Shown here piece by piece: positions 36,932 through 47,935 of a stretch of DNA of 64,000 nt. Numbering within the stretch: the first letter of the stretch is position 1; each line of letters starts with the position of its first letter. The stretch comes from Plecoglossus altivelis (taxonomy: Eukaryota; Chordata; Actinopteri; Osmeriformes; Plecoglossidae), in the NCBI GenBank assembly GCA_036571765.1, contig BROE01000001.1:13141978-13205977 (forward strand). Reading direction: 5' to 3'. The notes beneath the pieces are model-generated. The model had not been told where the DNA came from, ran no database searches, and saw only the letters and a program-made list of their open reading frames with translations. The translations under genes and the position numbers were made by a program.

Positions 36932-37570
36932 CCCCCCCCCCCCCCCCCATTAGAAGACAAGAGTTCTCATTTCAGAGAGAAAAGATGCAGCCAGTCTGTC
37001 TGTCAGACTCTCTCTGTCTGTCTTTCACTCACTCTCTCTTTCTGTCTCTCTCTCTGTGTTACACTCTCCCCCTTCTTCCATTATCTTTCTCTGTCTATCA
37101 CTCTCTCCCTCCCTCCCTCCCTCTCTCTGTCGCTACCACACTCTCTCTCCCTCTCTCTCTTTCTCTCCGTCAGTACCACATTCTCTCTCCCCCTCTCTCT
37201 TTCTCTCCATCACTACCACACTATCTCTCTTTCCCTCCCCTCTCTTTCTCTACATCACTACCACACTCTCTCTCCCTCTCTTTCTTTCTCTCTATCAGTA
37301 CCACATTCTCTCTCTCTCTCTCCCTCCCCTCTCTCTCTCTATCACTACCACACTCTCTCCCTCCCCTCTCATCATACATCACTCTTTCTCTCCTCCCCTC
37401 TCTCTCTCCATCACTACACACTCTTCTCTCCCTCTCTTTCTTTCTCTCCATCACTACCACGCCCCCCCCCCTCTCGTTCTTTCCTGTCCGGTCTGTCAAA
37501 AGCACTGATGGGAAGCGTTTACTGAGCCTTAGAAACAGCCACGGGGGGGCGGGGGGGGGGGCGGGGGCTT
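36932..37570. repeat. C-run, long pyrimidine tract and G-run
   Basis: A C run at about 36932-36948, a CT-rich tract of about 470 bp (37000-37490) with repeated CACTACCACACTCTCTC units of about 58 bp, and a G-rich run at about 37543-37567. Ser/Leu-rich frames across it are artefacts. Confidence 0.85.
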
Positions 37571-38119
37571 AGCGACGTACGTTTAATTAAGTCATAATGT
37601 TAGACGAAATGTGAGGGTGGTTGTTTGTGCGGCTTGGCTCTACTCCGGCCCAGCGCGGCGAGATAAACACATCTCGTGCACGAACTCAAGCCCACGTTAG
37701 AGGCTCACGTTCAACAGGCTGGGTGGGTGTGTCTTAGTTTACCTAAGCTCGCTCTGCCGTCTCGAGGTGTGGAGGTATGGATGAAGTGTGATTGGATAAA
37801 ACCGCCTTCTTTTTCCCGGGTGGCCTCAGGTGTAAAAGCATCTTGTGTCCAGGAGAGTGGTGCAAGAGAGTGACTGAGGAGAAGTTTGTTTTAAACTCCA
37901 GGCTGTTCAGGATGGTGGGTTTGGTGACACGCTCTCTTTTAGTGGTTGGTTCAGGTTTCAGACAAATCTACTGCGGCAAGAAAGTGGAAAAACTTCATTT
38001 GACGTGAGGAGCTTTGAAAGACAGACTCTAACCCTCCCTGAGCCACTTCTTTACCTGGACAGCCAATCGTGGAGAGACGGTCGTACTGAAATGCAACAGC
38101 TGCCACGTCTGTGGGGATA

Positions 38120-38330
38120 AGCTACACACAGACCCCCCCTTACCCACCTCCCCGTGGTGGTACGACCCTGCAACACACAGCAGACCCCCCCCGTGGTGGT
38201 ACGACCGTGCACCAGCGCAGCCCCCCTCCGTGGTGGTCTACGCACTGCTACACACAGAGACCCTCCGTGTGGTACGACCCTGCTACACACAGATCCCCCC
38301 CTCCCCGTGGTGGTACGACCCTGCTACTGT
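38120..38330. repeat. Minisatellite of about 45 bp, 5-6 units
   Basis: Units contain CCGTGGTGGTACGACCCTGC followed by TACACACAGACCCCCC, with length variation in the C run. Confidence 0.85.
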
Positions 38331-38639
38331 CGTCCCATTCCAAGCAGACCTCCTGCTTGCCGGCTCACTGGCTTCATGCTCGGCCTAAATACAACTTCAT
38401 CATCCTGGATAGGATTAGAGAACCAGATGAGGAAGAAGAGATTCACCTCTTCCTCTCTCTTTTTAATTTCCCTGCAGGATTGACCGTAATGGCTTTTTTG
38501 GGGGGTGGGGGAGAGGGGTGGGGATGGGGGGTCGCGGGGGGTTGCCTCGCTATTGGTGTGAGGACGGGAGGGGGCGAGGCAATGGATGGGGTGCCTCATC
38601 CTTGGCTGCCTGGCCCAATTTAACTTCAATGGCAGCGAG

Positions 38640-39620
38640 GCTGTCGTGTGTGTGTGTGCCTGTGCTGAGTGTTCTTGTGCGTAGGAGTTTAAGTGTGTAC
38701 ATGTATGTTTGTGTTTTGTATGTGTCACATCTTGGCTGTGTGTGGTTTGTGTGTGTATGTATGTGTGTGTGTGTGTGTGTGCATGCTTCCTGGTGTGAGA
38801 GAGGCGAGGGGAGGAGAGAGGGGGGAGGGAGGAGGGGCAGGGCAGGAGTGAGGGAGAGAGGGAGAGAGTGAGGGAGGGAGGAGGACGGGAGAGAGAGGAG
38901 AGAGAGAGGAGGGAGAGGGAGGGGAAAAAAAGATGAAAAAGACAGAGGGAGAGACAGGGGAGAGAGGAGAGAGAAGAGGGAGGGGCGGGGAGGAGGGTGG
39001 CGTGGGAGGTGTGATGGAGACAGGGGCTGGTATGTGACTCGGCGGGGGGCAAGGTAGTGTTCTGCTCAAACACACACCATCTGTGAGGGTTTGTAACTAA
39101 CTCTAGGGGCTGGAGGGAAGCAGTGAGGATGCTCTCCTGTTTGTGAGTGCATATGTGTGAAGCAGTGTGTGTGTGTACACTCGTGAGTGTGTGTGTGTAC
39201 ATGTTGTGTGTGTTGTGTCTGACTGCATCTGCTCTCTCTCTTAAAACAGAGCTGGTTCGTAATTGGATCCTCTCAGTGTCCCTATTCTCTTGAAGGGAGG
39301 CTGTGGCTGTGTAATGAGTGTGTGTGTGTGTGTTGTGTGTGTGTTGCTGTGTGTGTGTAATGTATGTATGTGTTGTCTTATGTGAGTGTTGTGTGTGGGT
39401 GGTGTGGTGTGTATGTGTGATCTGTGTGAGTAAGTGCAAGTTAGAGTTGGTGTGTGTGTGTTGGTGTATGTATGGTGTGTGTGATTTGTGTGTTCTGTGA
39501 GTGTGATGTGTTGTATGTATGAAGGTGTGTCCTCGTGGTGTCTGTGGTGAGTGGTGGGGTACGTCTATTTATGTCGTGTGTCTGTCTGTGTGTGTGTGTG
39601 TCTGTGTGTGTGGGTGTGTC
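38640..39620. repeat. GT-rich and GGGA-rich low-complexity region
   Basis: GT-rich text at 38640-38785, GA/GGGA-rich text at 38795-39000, then intermittent GT repeats to 39620. The long His/Thr-rich minus-strand frame (38324-39439) is a translation of these. Confidence 0.85.
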
Positions 39621-39721
39621 GTTCGGTGTTGGAGACTACTCCAATTTCCACTAGAGACTCATTACCTTCACAGGTGAATTACCCTTGGGTGTCACTGCTC
39701 TAAGTGGAATCATTAATGATT

Positions 39722-40262
39722 CATCCGGGAGGGAGAGAGGGTGAAGAGAAAGAAAGGAGGACATGGAAGAGAAACGACGAGATTGGAGGAGGGGAGAGGG
39801 TGATTGAAGGGAGAAGAAGACAAATGGTGTTGGGCACAGTGTACAGTGAACAGTGAAACAGGGAGAAAGAGGGGGAGGGGGAGGAGGGGGAGGGGGGGAG
39901 GGGGAGGCGGAGGGAGGGAGGGAGGGAGGGAGGGGAGGGGAGGGGGGAAGGGGAGGGGGAGGGGGAGGCGAGGGAGGGAGGGGGAGCGAGGGAGGGGAGG
40001 GAGGGAGGGAGGGGGAGGGGAGGGGAGGGAGGGCAGGGACGGAGGGGGAGAGGGGGAGGGAGGGGAGGCGAGGGAGGAGGGGGCAGGGAGGAGGGGGGGG
40101 GGGAATGGGGGAGAGAGATGGGGAGAAATGGGGAGAGGAGAGGAGCAGAGGACAGGAGTTGAGGGGTGAGGAAGGGAGAGGAGGTGAGAGCGGAGAAGAG
40201 ATGAGAGGAGTGGAGAAGAGAGAAGAAGAGAAGATAAGAGAAAACGGGGTGCCCAAACATGG
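39722..40262 (+). repeat. Polypurine G-rich tract
   Basis: From about 39860 to 40215 the plus strand is almost entirely G and A, mostly GGGAGGGGGAGG-type text, with hardly any C or T. It lies on the non-template strand of nrp1. The 179-230 codon Ser/Pro/Leu frames on the minus strand are artefacts. Confidence 0.9.
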
Positions 40263-40544
40263 AGGACCTTTAACGGAACGGAGGAGAGAGGCCCCCCCCG
40301 CGAGGGGAGGTCGCAAGCAAGGAGGAGGAGGAGGGCGCAAGGCGACCCCCCAGGAGGCAGGGCAGAGGCGTACGATACCAGGGCATCCAGAACGACCATC
40401 GGCATAAGGGAGGTATACAGAGAGGAGAAAGCGAGAGGGGGAGAGGAGAGGGAGGAGAGGAGAAGGCAGGGATGGACAAGGTAAGAGAGGAGAGGAGGCG
40501 GAGAAGGCTGGCAGATTTTATTACGGCAGACTGGAGTCTACCCC

Positions 40545-40558
40545 AGCATGTGTGTGTG

Positions 40559-40595
<37 letters not shown>

Positions 40596-42355
40596 TGGGG
40601 TTCAGGGGGTGCGCTGTGTGGTTTGGTGTGGTGTCTGTGTCGTTAGTTGTCTCTGCGTTGTTTCTGTCGTGTTTTTGTGGGTGTTGTTTCTGCGCTTGTG
40701 TGTGTTTGGTGTGTGTGCGTTTGGTTGGTGTGTTTGCGTGTGGTTTCGTTTGGGCGTTGTTGTTGGCGTGTTTCGTTGAGGTGGTTGGTTCGTGGCTGCG
40801 TGTGTGTATGGGTGTGGGTGTGTGGTGGGTGGGGCTGTGGTCGGCGTTGTGTGGTGTGGCGGTGTCGTTGTGCTTGTTGTCCGTGTGGTCTTGTCTTGGT
40901 CGTGGTTCGCGTTGTTCGTGCGCGGGGTCTCGTGGTTGCTGGTGCCTTGTGTGGTGGGGTGTGGTGGCGGTGTGGCTGGTGTGTGTGGTGTGTTGGTGTG
41001 TGGGTGGGGGCTGTGTGCGTGGTGTGTGTGCGCGTGTGGTCGGTGGTTTGTGTGTGTTTGTGCGGTGTGTGTGTGCTGTGTGTGTTTCGGGTAGCTGTGT
41101 GTGTAGTGGTGTTGTGTGTGTGTGTGGGGGTGGCTTTGTTGTGTGTGGCTGTGGTGTGTGTGTGTGTTTGCGGCTGTGTGGCTGTTTGGTGGTGCGCGCG
41201 TGCATTTTTTGTTTTGTGTGTGTGTTTGTTGTTGTGTGTGTGTGGTTGTTGTGTGTGTGTGTGAATGGGGGGTGGGGGTGGGTGCAGTCGCTGAATGTTT
41301 TTTTTGTTTGTGTGTGTGTGGTGGTGTGGTGTCTGTGTGTGTGAGAGAAAAGAAGTGTGTGTGTGAAAGAGAAAATGTGTGCGTGTGTTTAGGTAAGAGC
41401 GTGTGTTTATGTGTGTAATGTGTGTGTAACGTGTGTGTGTGTGTGGTTGTTTTTGTGCGCCTTAGATGTGTGTGTGTGTGCTGTGGTTTTTCGCGCGGTG
41501 TTGTTGTGTTTGTTGTGGTTGGTGTCGGGGTGGGTTGGCGGGTGGGGGCGTGCGTGGAGGGGTGTGTGTGGTGTAGGTGGGAGGGGTGTGTGTGGTGCAG
41601 GTGTAGGTGTGTTGGGTGTGTGTAGTGCAGGTGTGTGTGTGTTGGTGTTTGGCGTGGCTGTGTTGTTGGGTGTCGGTGTGCCGGTGGGTGTGTGTGGCCG
41701 TGTGTGTGGGGTTGGGTCGTTGTGGGGGTGCTGTGTTGTGTGTGGTCGTTGTGTTGGTGTGTCGTGTCGTGTGGGGGGTCGGTGCGTGGCTTGTGCGGCG
41801 TGCGTCGTTGGCGGTGTGTGTGCTGGTAGGTGCGTTGTGTATGGGGTTGTGCGTGGTGTGTGTGTGTAAAACATGAGTAGAGTGTGTGAATTGGTGTGTG
41901 TATATGTGTCTGAGTATGTCTGTGTGAGTGTCTGTGCGTGCGTGTGTGTGCTCGTGCGTGTGTGTGTGTTTTTGTGTTTTTGTGTTTTTGTGTTTTTGTG
42001 TTTTTGTGTTTTTGTGTTTTTGTGTTTTTGTGTTTTTGTGTTTTTGTGTTTTTGTGTTTTTGTGTTTTTGTGTTTTTGTGTTTTTGTGTGTGTTTGTATG
42101 TGTTGTTGTGTGTGAGTTGATTTTGTGTGTGTTGTTGTGTGTGTGCGGTGGTGTGTGTGGAGTGTGTGCTGTGGGTGTGGGTGTGTGTGTGTTGTTGGGG
42201 GTCGTGGTCGTGGGTGGTGTGTTGTGTGTGGGGTGTGTGGGGGTGGTGTGGTGTGTGGCTGGGGTTTTGGGTGTCGCGGTGGTGTCGTGTTGACGCGTGT
42301 TGTGTCGTCGTGGGTGTGTGGCTTGTGCGGGTTGCTTGTGTGTGTGTGTGTGGTG
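40545..42355. repeat. 1.8 kb degenerate GT-rich tract
   Basis: Almost pure G and T on the plus strand, with irregular interruptions by single A or C. The only highly ordered part is an array of TTTTTGTG octamers at about 41970-42086. Val/Cys-rich frames up to 290 codons across it are repeat translation. Confidence 0.92.
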
Positions 42356-42755
42356 TCCTAACCTTCTCTGGGACTAGGAGTCCTAACCCACTCTGGGACT
42401 AGGAGTCCTAACCTTCTCTGGGACTAGGAGTCCTAACTCACTCTGGGACTAGGAGTCCTAACCTTCTCTGGGACTAGGAGTCCTAACCCACTCTGGGACT
42501 AGGAGTCCTAACCTTCTCTGGGACTAGGAGTCCTAACCCTCTCTGGGACTAGGAGTCCTAACCTTCTCTGGGACTAGGAGTCCTAACCCTCTCTGGGACT
42601 AGGAGTCCTAACCTTCTCTGGGACTAGGAGTCCTAACCCTCTCTGGGACTAGGAGTCCTAACCTTCTCTGGGACTAGGAGTCCTAACCCTCTCTGGGACT
42701 AGGAGTCCTAACCTTCTCTGAGACTAGGAGTCCTAACCCTCTCTGGGACTAGGAG
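42356..42755. repeat. 25-bp x 16 minisatellite
   Basis: Sixteen head-to-tail units of TCCTAACC-TTCTCTGGGA-CTAGGAG type fill 400 bp. Units ending in TTCTCTGGG alternate with CACTCTGGG or CTCTCTGGG units, so the true period is a 50-bp dimer. Each unit contains the small inverted repeat GGACT-AGG-AGTCC. Repeats are contiguous with no spacers, so this is not a CRISPR array. Confidence 0.95.
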
Positions 42756-42794
42756 GGACTATGGACATGCATTTATATTCTTCCACACCCTGGC

Positions 42795-43145
42795 GTCTAG
42801 CATGTGTGTGTTTGCGTGGGTGTGTATGGTGTATGCATGTATGCGTGTCTGTGGAGTGCGTGTGTGTGGAGAGTGTATGTGGAGTGTGTGTGTGTATTTG
42901 GAGTGCGAGCGTCTATGGAATGTGTGTGTGTGTATGTTTTTTTTTTTTTTTTTTTTTTTTTTTGTTTTTTTTTGTGTGTGTATGTGTCTGCGGAGTGTGT
43001 GGGTGTGTCTGTGGAGTGTGTGTGTGTCTGTGGAGTGTGTGTGTGTCTGTGGAGTGTGTGTGTCTGTGGAGTGTGTGTGTCTGTGGAGTGTGTGTGTGTG
43101 GAGTGTGTGTGTCTGTGGAGTGTGTGTGTGTGGAGAGTGTGTGTC
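42795..43145. repeat. GT-rich repeat with a long T run
   Basis: GTCTGTGGAGTGTGTGTGT units recur about ten times; a T run of over 25 bases lies at about 42938-42963. Confidence 0.9.
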
Positions 43146-44377
43146 ATGTCTCTGTCTATCTTTGGTAGAAGTGCATGTATATAGAGGCTCCATTCATCCC
43201 ATGGTGACCAGAAGCTGTACAATGATTACATGAGGGCTCTTCCCTCCCTCTCAGGTCGCGTGAAGTCTCCTGTGAGAAGAGGAAATATATTCCCACACAC
43301 TCTTAGTTTAAGAGGTTTATCAAAACATGTTTCTGCCCCTGGCTAAGTGTTTACTAATGCATTACAGGTGTGAAAAGACTTGATCGAGACTGAAGTATGC
43401 GAATGTTTTTGGAGGGTTTTCACAGACATGTTTTCCAGCGGAACAGAAATATTTCGGGGGTTTTGACTCCAAAGATCTCAAAGAGGAACTAGATGGTAGG
43501 AAATGTGTAGTCATCATCTTGATTCCAAGTACTACATCGTATGTTGTAAGTTGTAAGAATTCCTTGAAAAGAATCATATAAAAATAGCTGTTAAAGATGA
43601 ACTTCGGTGCACAATTGTTGTTGCACGGCAACCTCCTGCACATGTGTGGTTACACGACTGTCAGCTGATTGGTGAAAAGGCATTCCGTAGATGAGTCACA
43701 TGACCTGTGTAAAGCGTTTCGCTCGCTTCAGGTTCCTCCTTGTTTGCTAGCGGGACGACGAAGAAGGACGGTCAAATCAACAAATATTTAAACGCAAACA
43801 AACCGAAAATACAAGGAAACACCCTGATGTTATTAGAAGGCAGAGATGTTTAGGAACTTTAGGAGTGTTCCACTTCCCCTCTGCCCTCCTCACTACGCAA
43901 TGTCCCCTTCCTACCCTCCTCCCCTCCCTCCTCCCCCTCCTCCCTCCCTTCTCCCCTATCCCAGTCTGTTCATGTTTACTTAAAAAGTTTATGTGGTCCA
44001 TGTCAATTATTCCTCATGCTCCACATGTGTCCACTGGTGGTTTATCCAGAGAAACCCAAATCCAAAGATCTACTATAGAAAAACAAACCTGGCAACCCGT
44101 AGACTCAACGCTTAAGAACGTTGTCTCAAATAACCCTCACTGCGAGCGCTTCAAAAATACTGTTTTTTTTATTTGATTTTCACAAGCGCTTATGTTCTTA
44201 GACATGAGAAAACCCCGTTGACAGCGAAACAGTGAAATTCCTGGGTGAGCTCATGGAGCAAGGCCTTGTCTGCTCAGTAGCGTGGGCCACGCCTAACACA
44301 AGCTCAGGTGGAAGCTGCTGAGGGTGCAGAACTGTGCTGTTTGTGGAGGCTGGACCTGAGACATGTTTCCACAGCTG

Positions 44378-45079
44378 ACCCAGACAGGAAGCAGTCTGAC
44401 TGGTCTAGGAAGTGATCTGACTGGTCTAGGAAGTGATCTGACTGGTCGAGGATCTAATCTGACTGGTCTAGGAAGTGATCTGACTGGTCTAGGAAGTGAT
44501 CTGACTGGTATAGGAAGTGATCTGACTGGTCTAGGAAGTGATCTGACTGGTCTAGGAAGTGATCTGACTGGTATAGGAAGTGGTGTGACTGGTATAGGAA
44601 GTGATCTGACTGGTCTAGGAAGTGATCTGACTGGTCTAGGAAGTGATCTGACTGGTATAGGAAGTGATCTGACTGGTCTAGGAAGTGATCTGACTGGTCT
44701 AAGAAGTGATCTGACTGGTCTAGGAAGTGATCTGACTGGTCTAGGAAGTGATCTGACTGGTCTAGGAAGTGATCTGACTGGTATAGGAAGTGATCTGACT
44801 GGTCTAGGAAGTGATCTGACTGGTCTAGGAAGTGATCTGACTGGTCTAAGAAGTGATCTGACTGGTCGAGGATCTAATCTGACTGGTCTAGGAAGTGATC
44901 TGACTGGTATAGGAAGTGATCTGACTGGTCGATGAAGTGATCTGACTGGTCGAGGAAGTGATCTGACTGGTATAGGAAGTGATCTGACTGGTCGAGGAAG
45001 TGATCTGACTGGTATAGGAAGTGATCTGACTGGTATAGGAAGTGATCTGACTGGTATAGGAAGTGATCTGACTGGTCTA
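44378..45079. repeat. 21-bp x ~33 minisatellite
   Basis: Head-to-tail units of TCTAGGAAGTGATCTGACTG+G with variants TATAGG, TCGAGG and TCTAAG. Because 21 is a multiple of three and the unit lacks stops, long frames stay open on the plus strand (190 codons, heptad SDLTGLG) and in part on the minus strand (DHFLYQS). These are not genes. Confidence 0.95.
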
Positions 45080-45126
45080 AAAACATCACATCCTAAATCT
45101 CACCTCTACAGCTCCTGTACATGCAG

Positions 45127-45443
45127 TGTACACACACACACACACACGCACACGACCATAGCAGTCACACATGAGTAAGCTGGTGCCTCTGGTCTGAAGG
45201 GCCAGTAATTGAATTAGCTCCAGTGTTTTAGACAGACAGGGTTGGGTTCCCTTTTCACTCATGTCTGTCTGGCTCTCACACTTTCTCCCGACCCACACTG
45301 ACACTCAAGCACACACCCTCTAGTGCGCACACACGCTCTGGTGCTGCCCACACACTCACACATCAATTGTTTCTAACACACACAACACTCATATACCACA
45401 CACACACACACAGGCATTTCAACTATTTCTCCCTCCCTCCCTC

Positions 45444-45481
<38 letters not shown>
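45127..45481. repeat. (CA)n-rich segment
   Basis: CA runs at about 45130-45152 and 45448-45481 with CACACA-rich text between. Confidence 0.85.
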
Positions 45482-45485
<4 letters not shown>

Positions 45486-46134
45486 CCCTCCCACGCGGAC
45501 ACACTCCCTTATTCCGGACGACCCAAACAGACGTGCTTCTGGCTGTAAAGAACGTGCAGACCTGTCCTTAAGGTCGCGTAAATAACTGAGACATATGAAG
45601 TCATCCAATCAGCTCTCTGATCCACGGCGCTCCTTCCCCTCAGCCAGTAACTCCTGTCTCACCAGGATCGCTCTCCCTCCCCCCTCCCCCCACGGTAGAG
45701 ACCTAAACCCTCACATCGTACTTAGTCTTCAAAAGACAGACTGCATGGCGAGGACAAGACACGGAACCGGTTTAGAAGTCACCCGCAGGTCGACGGAGAC
45801 GAGCTTTGATTTACCGTCGGGTGCGTGGTGATGGTGACCCCGGGGGTGAACCTCTACTGCGACGGTTCCCTGGGAGGCTCTGGTCTGTGTTCTCTGAGAC
45901 GTTAACTCAGACGCTCTGTGGGAGAGGGGAGACCGAGTTACAGTACCAGGCAGTGTCGTCCACAAGGCCGAACTGAAACACATGGAGTTAGTTATTCTTG
46001 TTGTGATTCCTGACGATATATTTGATGCTTTATTGCTATGTGTGTGTTCCCATGGTAGTTGGTATGGGTTTAATATGGATAAATATATGACCTTATACAG
46101 TATTTATCAAAGGTTAAGGTACCATTTAACTAAC

Positions 46135-46407
46135 TGTACTTCCTTCTTCCTCTCCCCTCTTCTCTTCCTTATTCCCCCTCTTCTCTCCCCTCCTCCCTTC
46201 CTCATTCCGCCTCTACTCTCCCCTCCTCCCTTCCTCATTCCGCCTCTTCTCTCCACTCCTCCCTTCCTCCCCCTCTTCCTCTCCCCTCCTCCCTTCCTCA
46301 TTCCCCCTCTTCTCTCCCCTCCCTCCCTTCCACCTTCCTCCCCCTCTTCCTCTCCCCTCCTCCCTTCCTCCTTCCTCCCCCTCTTCCTCTCCCCCTCCCC
46401 CCCGCAG
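46135..46407 (+). repeat. 270-bp polypyrimidine tract ending at the exon 3 acceptor
   Basis: Nearly pure C and T, built of imperfect units of about 40 bp (CTCTCCCCTCCTCCCTTCCT then CATTCCGCCTCTT), running directly into CCCCGCAG|G. It far exceeds the usual 15-30 nt polypyrimidine tract of a 3' splice site. Confidence 0.9.
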
Positions 46408-46589
46408 GTATGACTACGTGGAAGTGTTTAACGGCGGGGATGAGAAGGCTCCAACTCTGGGGAAGTTCTGTGGGAAGATCGCCCCGACCCCCATCATCTC
46501 CAGCGGGGGTCAGCTGCTCATCAAGTTCGTGTCCGACTACGAGACGCACGGAGCTGGGTTCTCCGTGCGCTACGAGGTCTTCAAGACAG
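46408..46589 (+). CDS. nrp1: nrp1 exon 3: rest of CUB domain a1
   Basis: Codons 81-142 in part: (K)YDYVEVFNGGDEKAPTL, then GKFCGKIAPTPIISSG and IKFVSDYETHGAGFSVRYEV, FKTG. The conserved YD aspartate of CUB domains is D83, and C102 completes the a1 cysteines. Position 89 is Asn where I recall Asp (FDG) in mammalian NRP1. Acceptor CCGCAG|GT (phase 2 in); donor ACAG|GTCGGC (phase 1 out), which departs from consensus at +3, +4 and +6. Reading through the donor adds a short tail and a stop at 46619-46621. Confidence 0.96.
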
Positions 46590-46843
46590 GTCGGCCTCCA
46601 TGTTTTTTAAGCTTTGTGTGAAATGTATTAAGTGGAAGCTGTGAAGAAATAGTGTCCCACTCCTGATGTAGTTCTTTTGCACAATGACAGAAGAATGAGG
46701 GATTGCAACAGTACTTCCCCAGCCTAAACACAATCACAGTAAAACATCTTAAGACACAAAAGCTGGAGTTCTGACAAACAGCCTACAAGGACCTTTAACA
46801 TTCTTGACTCCCAAAGGTCACGTCTGAACCTGAGCCAAACAAG

Positions 46844-47140
46844 CCCAGAGTTTCAGACTGGGCCAAACGAGATCCCAGAGTTTCAGACTGAAACAAACAA
46901 TCCCAGAGTTTCAGACTGGGCCAATCAATCCCAGAGTTTCAGACTGGGCCAAACGAGCTCAGAGTTTCAGACTGGGCCAAACGAGATCAGAGTTTCATAC
47001 TGGGCCAAACAATCCCAGAGTTTCAGACTGGGCCAAACAATCCCAGAGTTTCAGACTGGGCCAAACAAGCTCAGAGTTTCAGACTGGGCCAAACGAGCCC
47101 AGAATTTCAGACTGGGCCAAAGGAGCTCAGAGTTTCAGAT
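46844..47140. repeat. Minisatellite, about 26 bp x 11
   Basis: Units read CCCAGAGTTTCAGACTGGGC+CAAACAA, with variants AGCTCAGAG and AGATCAGAG. Confidence 0.92.
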
Positions 47141-47690
47141 GGGCTGGGCTCTGTCTTCCCCAGTGGGACAGGATACTGGGCCTAGAGGCTTGTGTAAACA
47201 TTCCTGTCGTTGTTGGACAATGAGGAAAGGAAATCAGCTACCCCTGCTCCACATCTCCCCATCATCCATCCTGTCATCCATCCCATCATCCAAGCTATTA
47301 TCCAGGCTATTATTCATCCGATGAACTGGCCTCCAGGGTCCACTTGACTTGATACCAATAGGGAGCAGTTCAATAAAGAGGAATCTAGCGCTCACCTTAA
47401 CACACCATCTGGGTCTGAGTCCTCAGGGAATTGTAACTGAGGTCTTTAGGACCCTGTTCACAGAAACCGCTCCAGGCCCTCTTTCCATGGGCCCACGTTG
47501 AATAGGACTGGCTGCAGAAACGCCATATAAAAAGACACGGCTGTTTGCTTCTGTGTCTGAGTGATAAACTGGTCAGCCTAGTCTGGAAAATCCAGTGGGA
47601 GATCCTGTGTGATCTTAAAGCTTTAGAAGCCTGGAGTTTCCCCTTCGGAAAGGTTGGCGGATTGAACTGACTGGCCACACCACAGCCGTG

Positions 47691-47935
47691 TTCCAGAGTG
47701 TTCTGGAACGCAACTGTTTCACAGTGTTCAGAACGCAACTGTTTCACAGTGTTCCGGAACGCAACTGTTTCAGAATGTTCTGGAACGCAACTGTTTCACA
47801 GTGTTCTGGAACGCAACAGTTTTAGAGTGTTCTGGAACGCAACTGTTTCACAGTGTTCTGGAACGCAACTGTTTTAGAGTGTTCTGGAACGCCACTGTTT
47901 CCAGAGTTCTGGAACGCCACTGTTTCCAGAGTTCT
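47691..47935. repeat. Minisatellite, about 26 bp x 9
   Basis: Units read GTGTTCTGGAACGCAACTGT+TTCACA, with TTTTAGA and CCAGA variants. Confidence 0.92.

Larger units (their letters stand above)
30004..46407 (+). other. nrp1 intron 2 (16.4 kb, repeat-rich)
   Basis: The largest intron in the window, phase 2. It holds many tandem repeats listed separately, an N gap at 34364-34373 with flanking near-duplicate sequence, a purine-rich tract near 39860-40260 and degenerate GT sequence from 40545 to 42355. Repeat-poor stretches (30360-31960, 32110-33180, 34920-36600, 43150-44370) contain no exon I can recognise. The long first CUB intron is a plausible place for regulatory elements. Confidence 0.9.

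Noticed and set aside
38324..39439. 371-codon minus-strand open frame
   Set aside because: His/Thr- and Ser/Pro/Leu-rich translation of CA, CT and GGGA simple repeats, with no domain.
39651..40407. Several 179-230 codon Pro/Ser/Leu or Gly/Arg/Glu frames
   Set aside because: Translations of the purine tract in every frame.
40270..41344. 290-311 codon frames on both strands
   Set aside because: They run through nearly pure GT sequence (Val/Cys/Gly on plus, Thr/His/Pro on minus); long frames on both strands of low-complexity DNA are expected.
42356..42755. Regular 25-bp direct repeats that might suggest a CRISPR array
   Set aside because: Units are head to tail with no spacers, the sequence is inside a vertebrate intron, and there are no cas genes.
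44363..44935. 190-codon open frame with a perfect heptad repeat
   Set aside because: It is the translation of a 21-bp minisatellite; the frame stays open only because 21 is divisible by three and the unit lacks stops.
30004..46407. NRP2 or another CUB protein as the gene identity
   Set aside because: Exons 6-7 carry NRP1-type sequence (MESGEITSDQITASSQY, GAISKETKK) and NFNPHFDLEDRDC in a1, which differ from the NRP2 forms I know.
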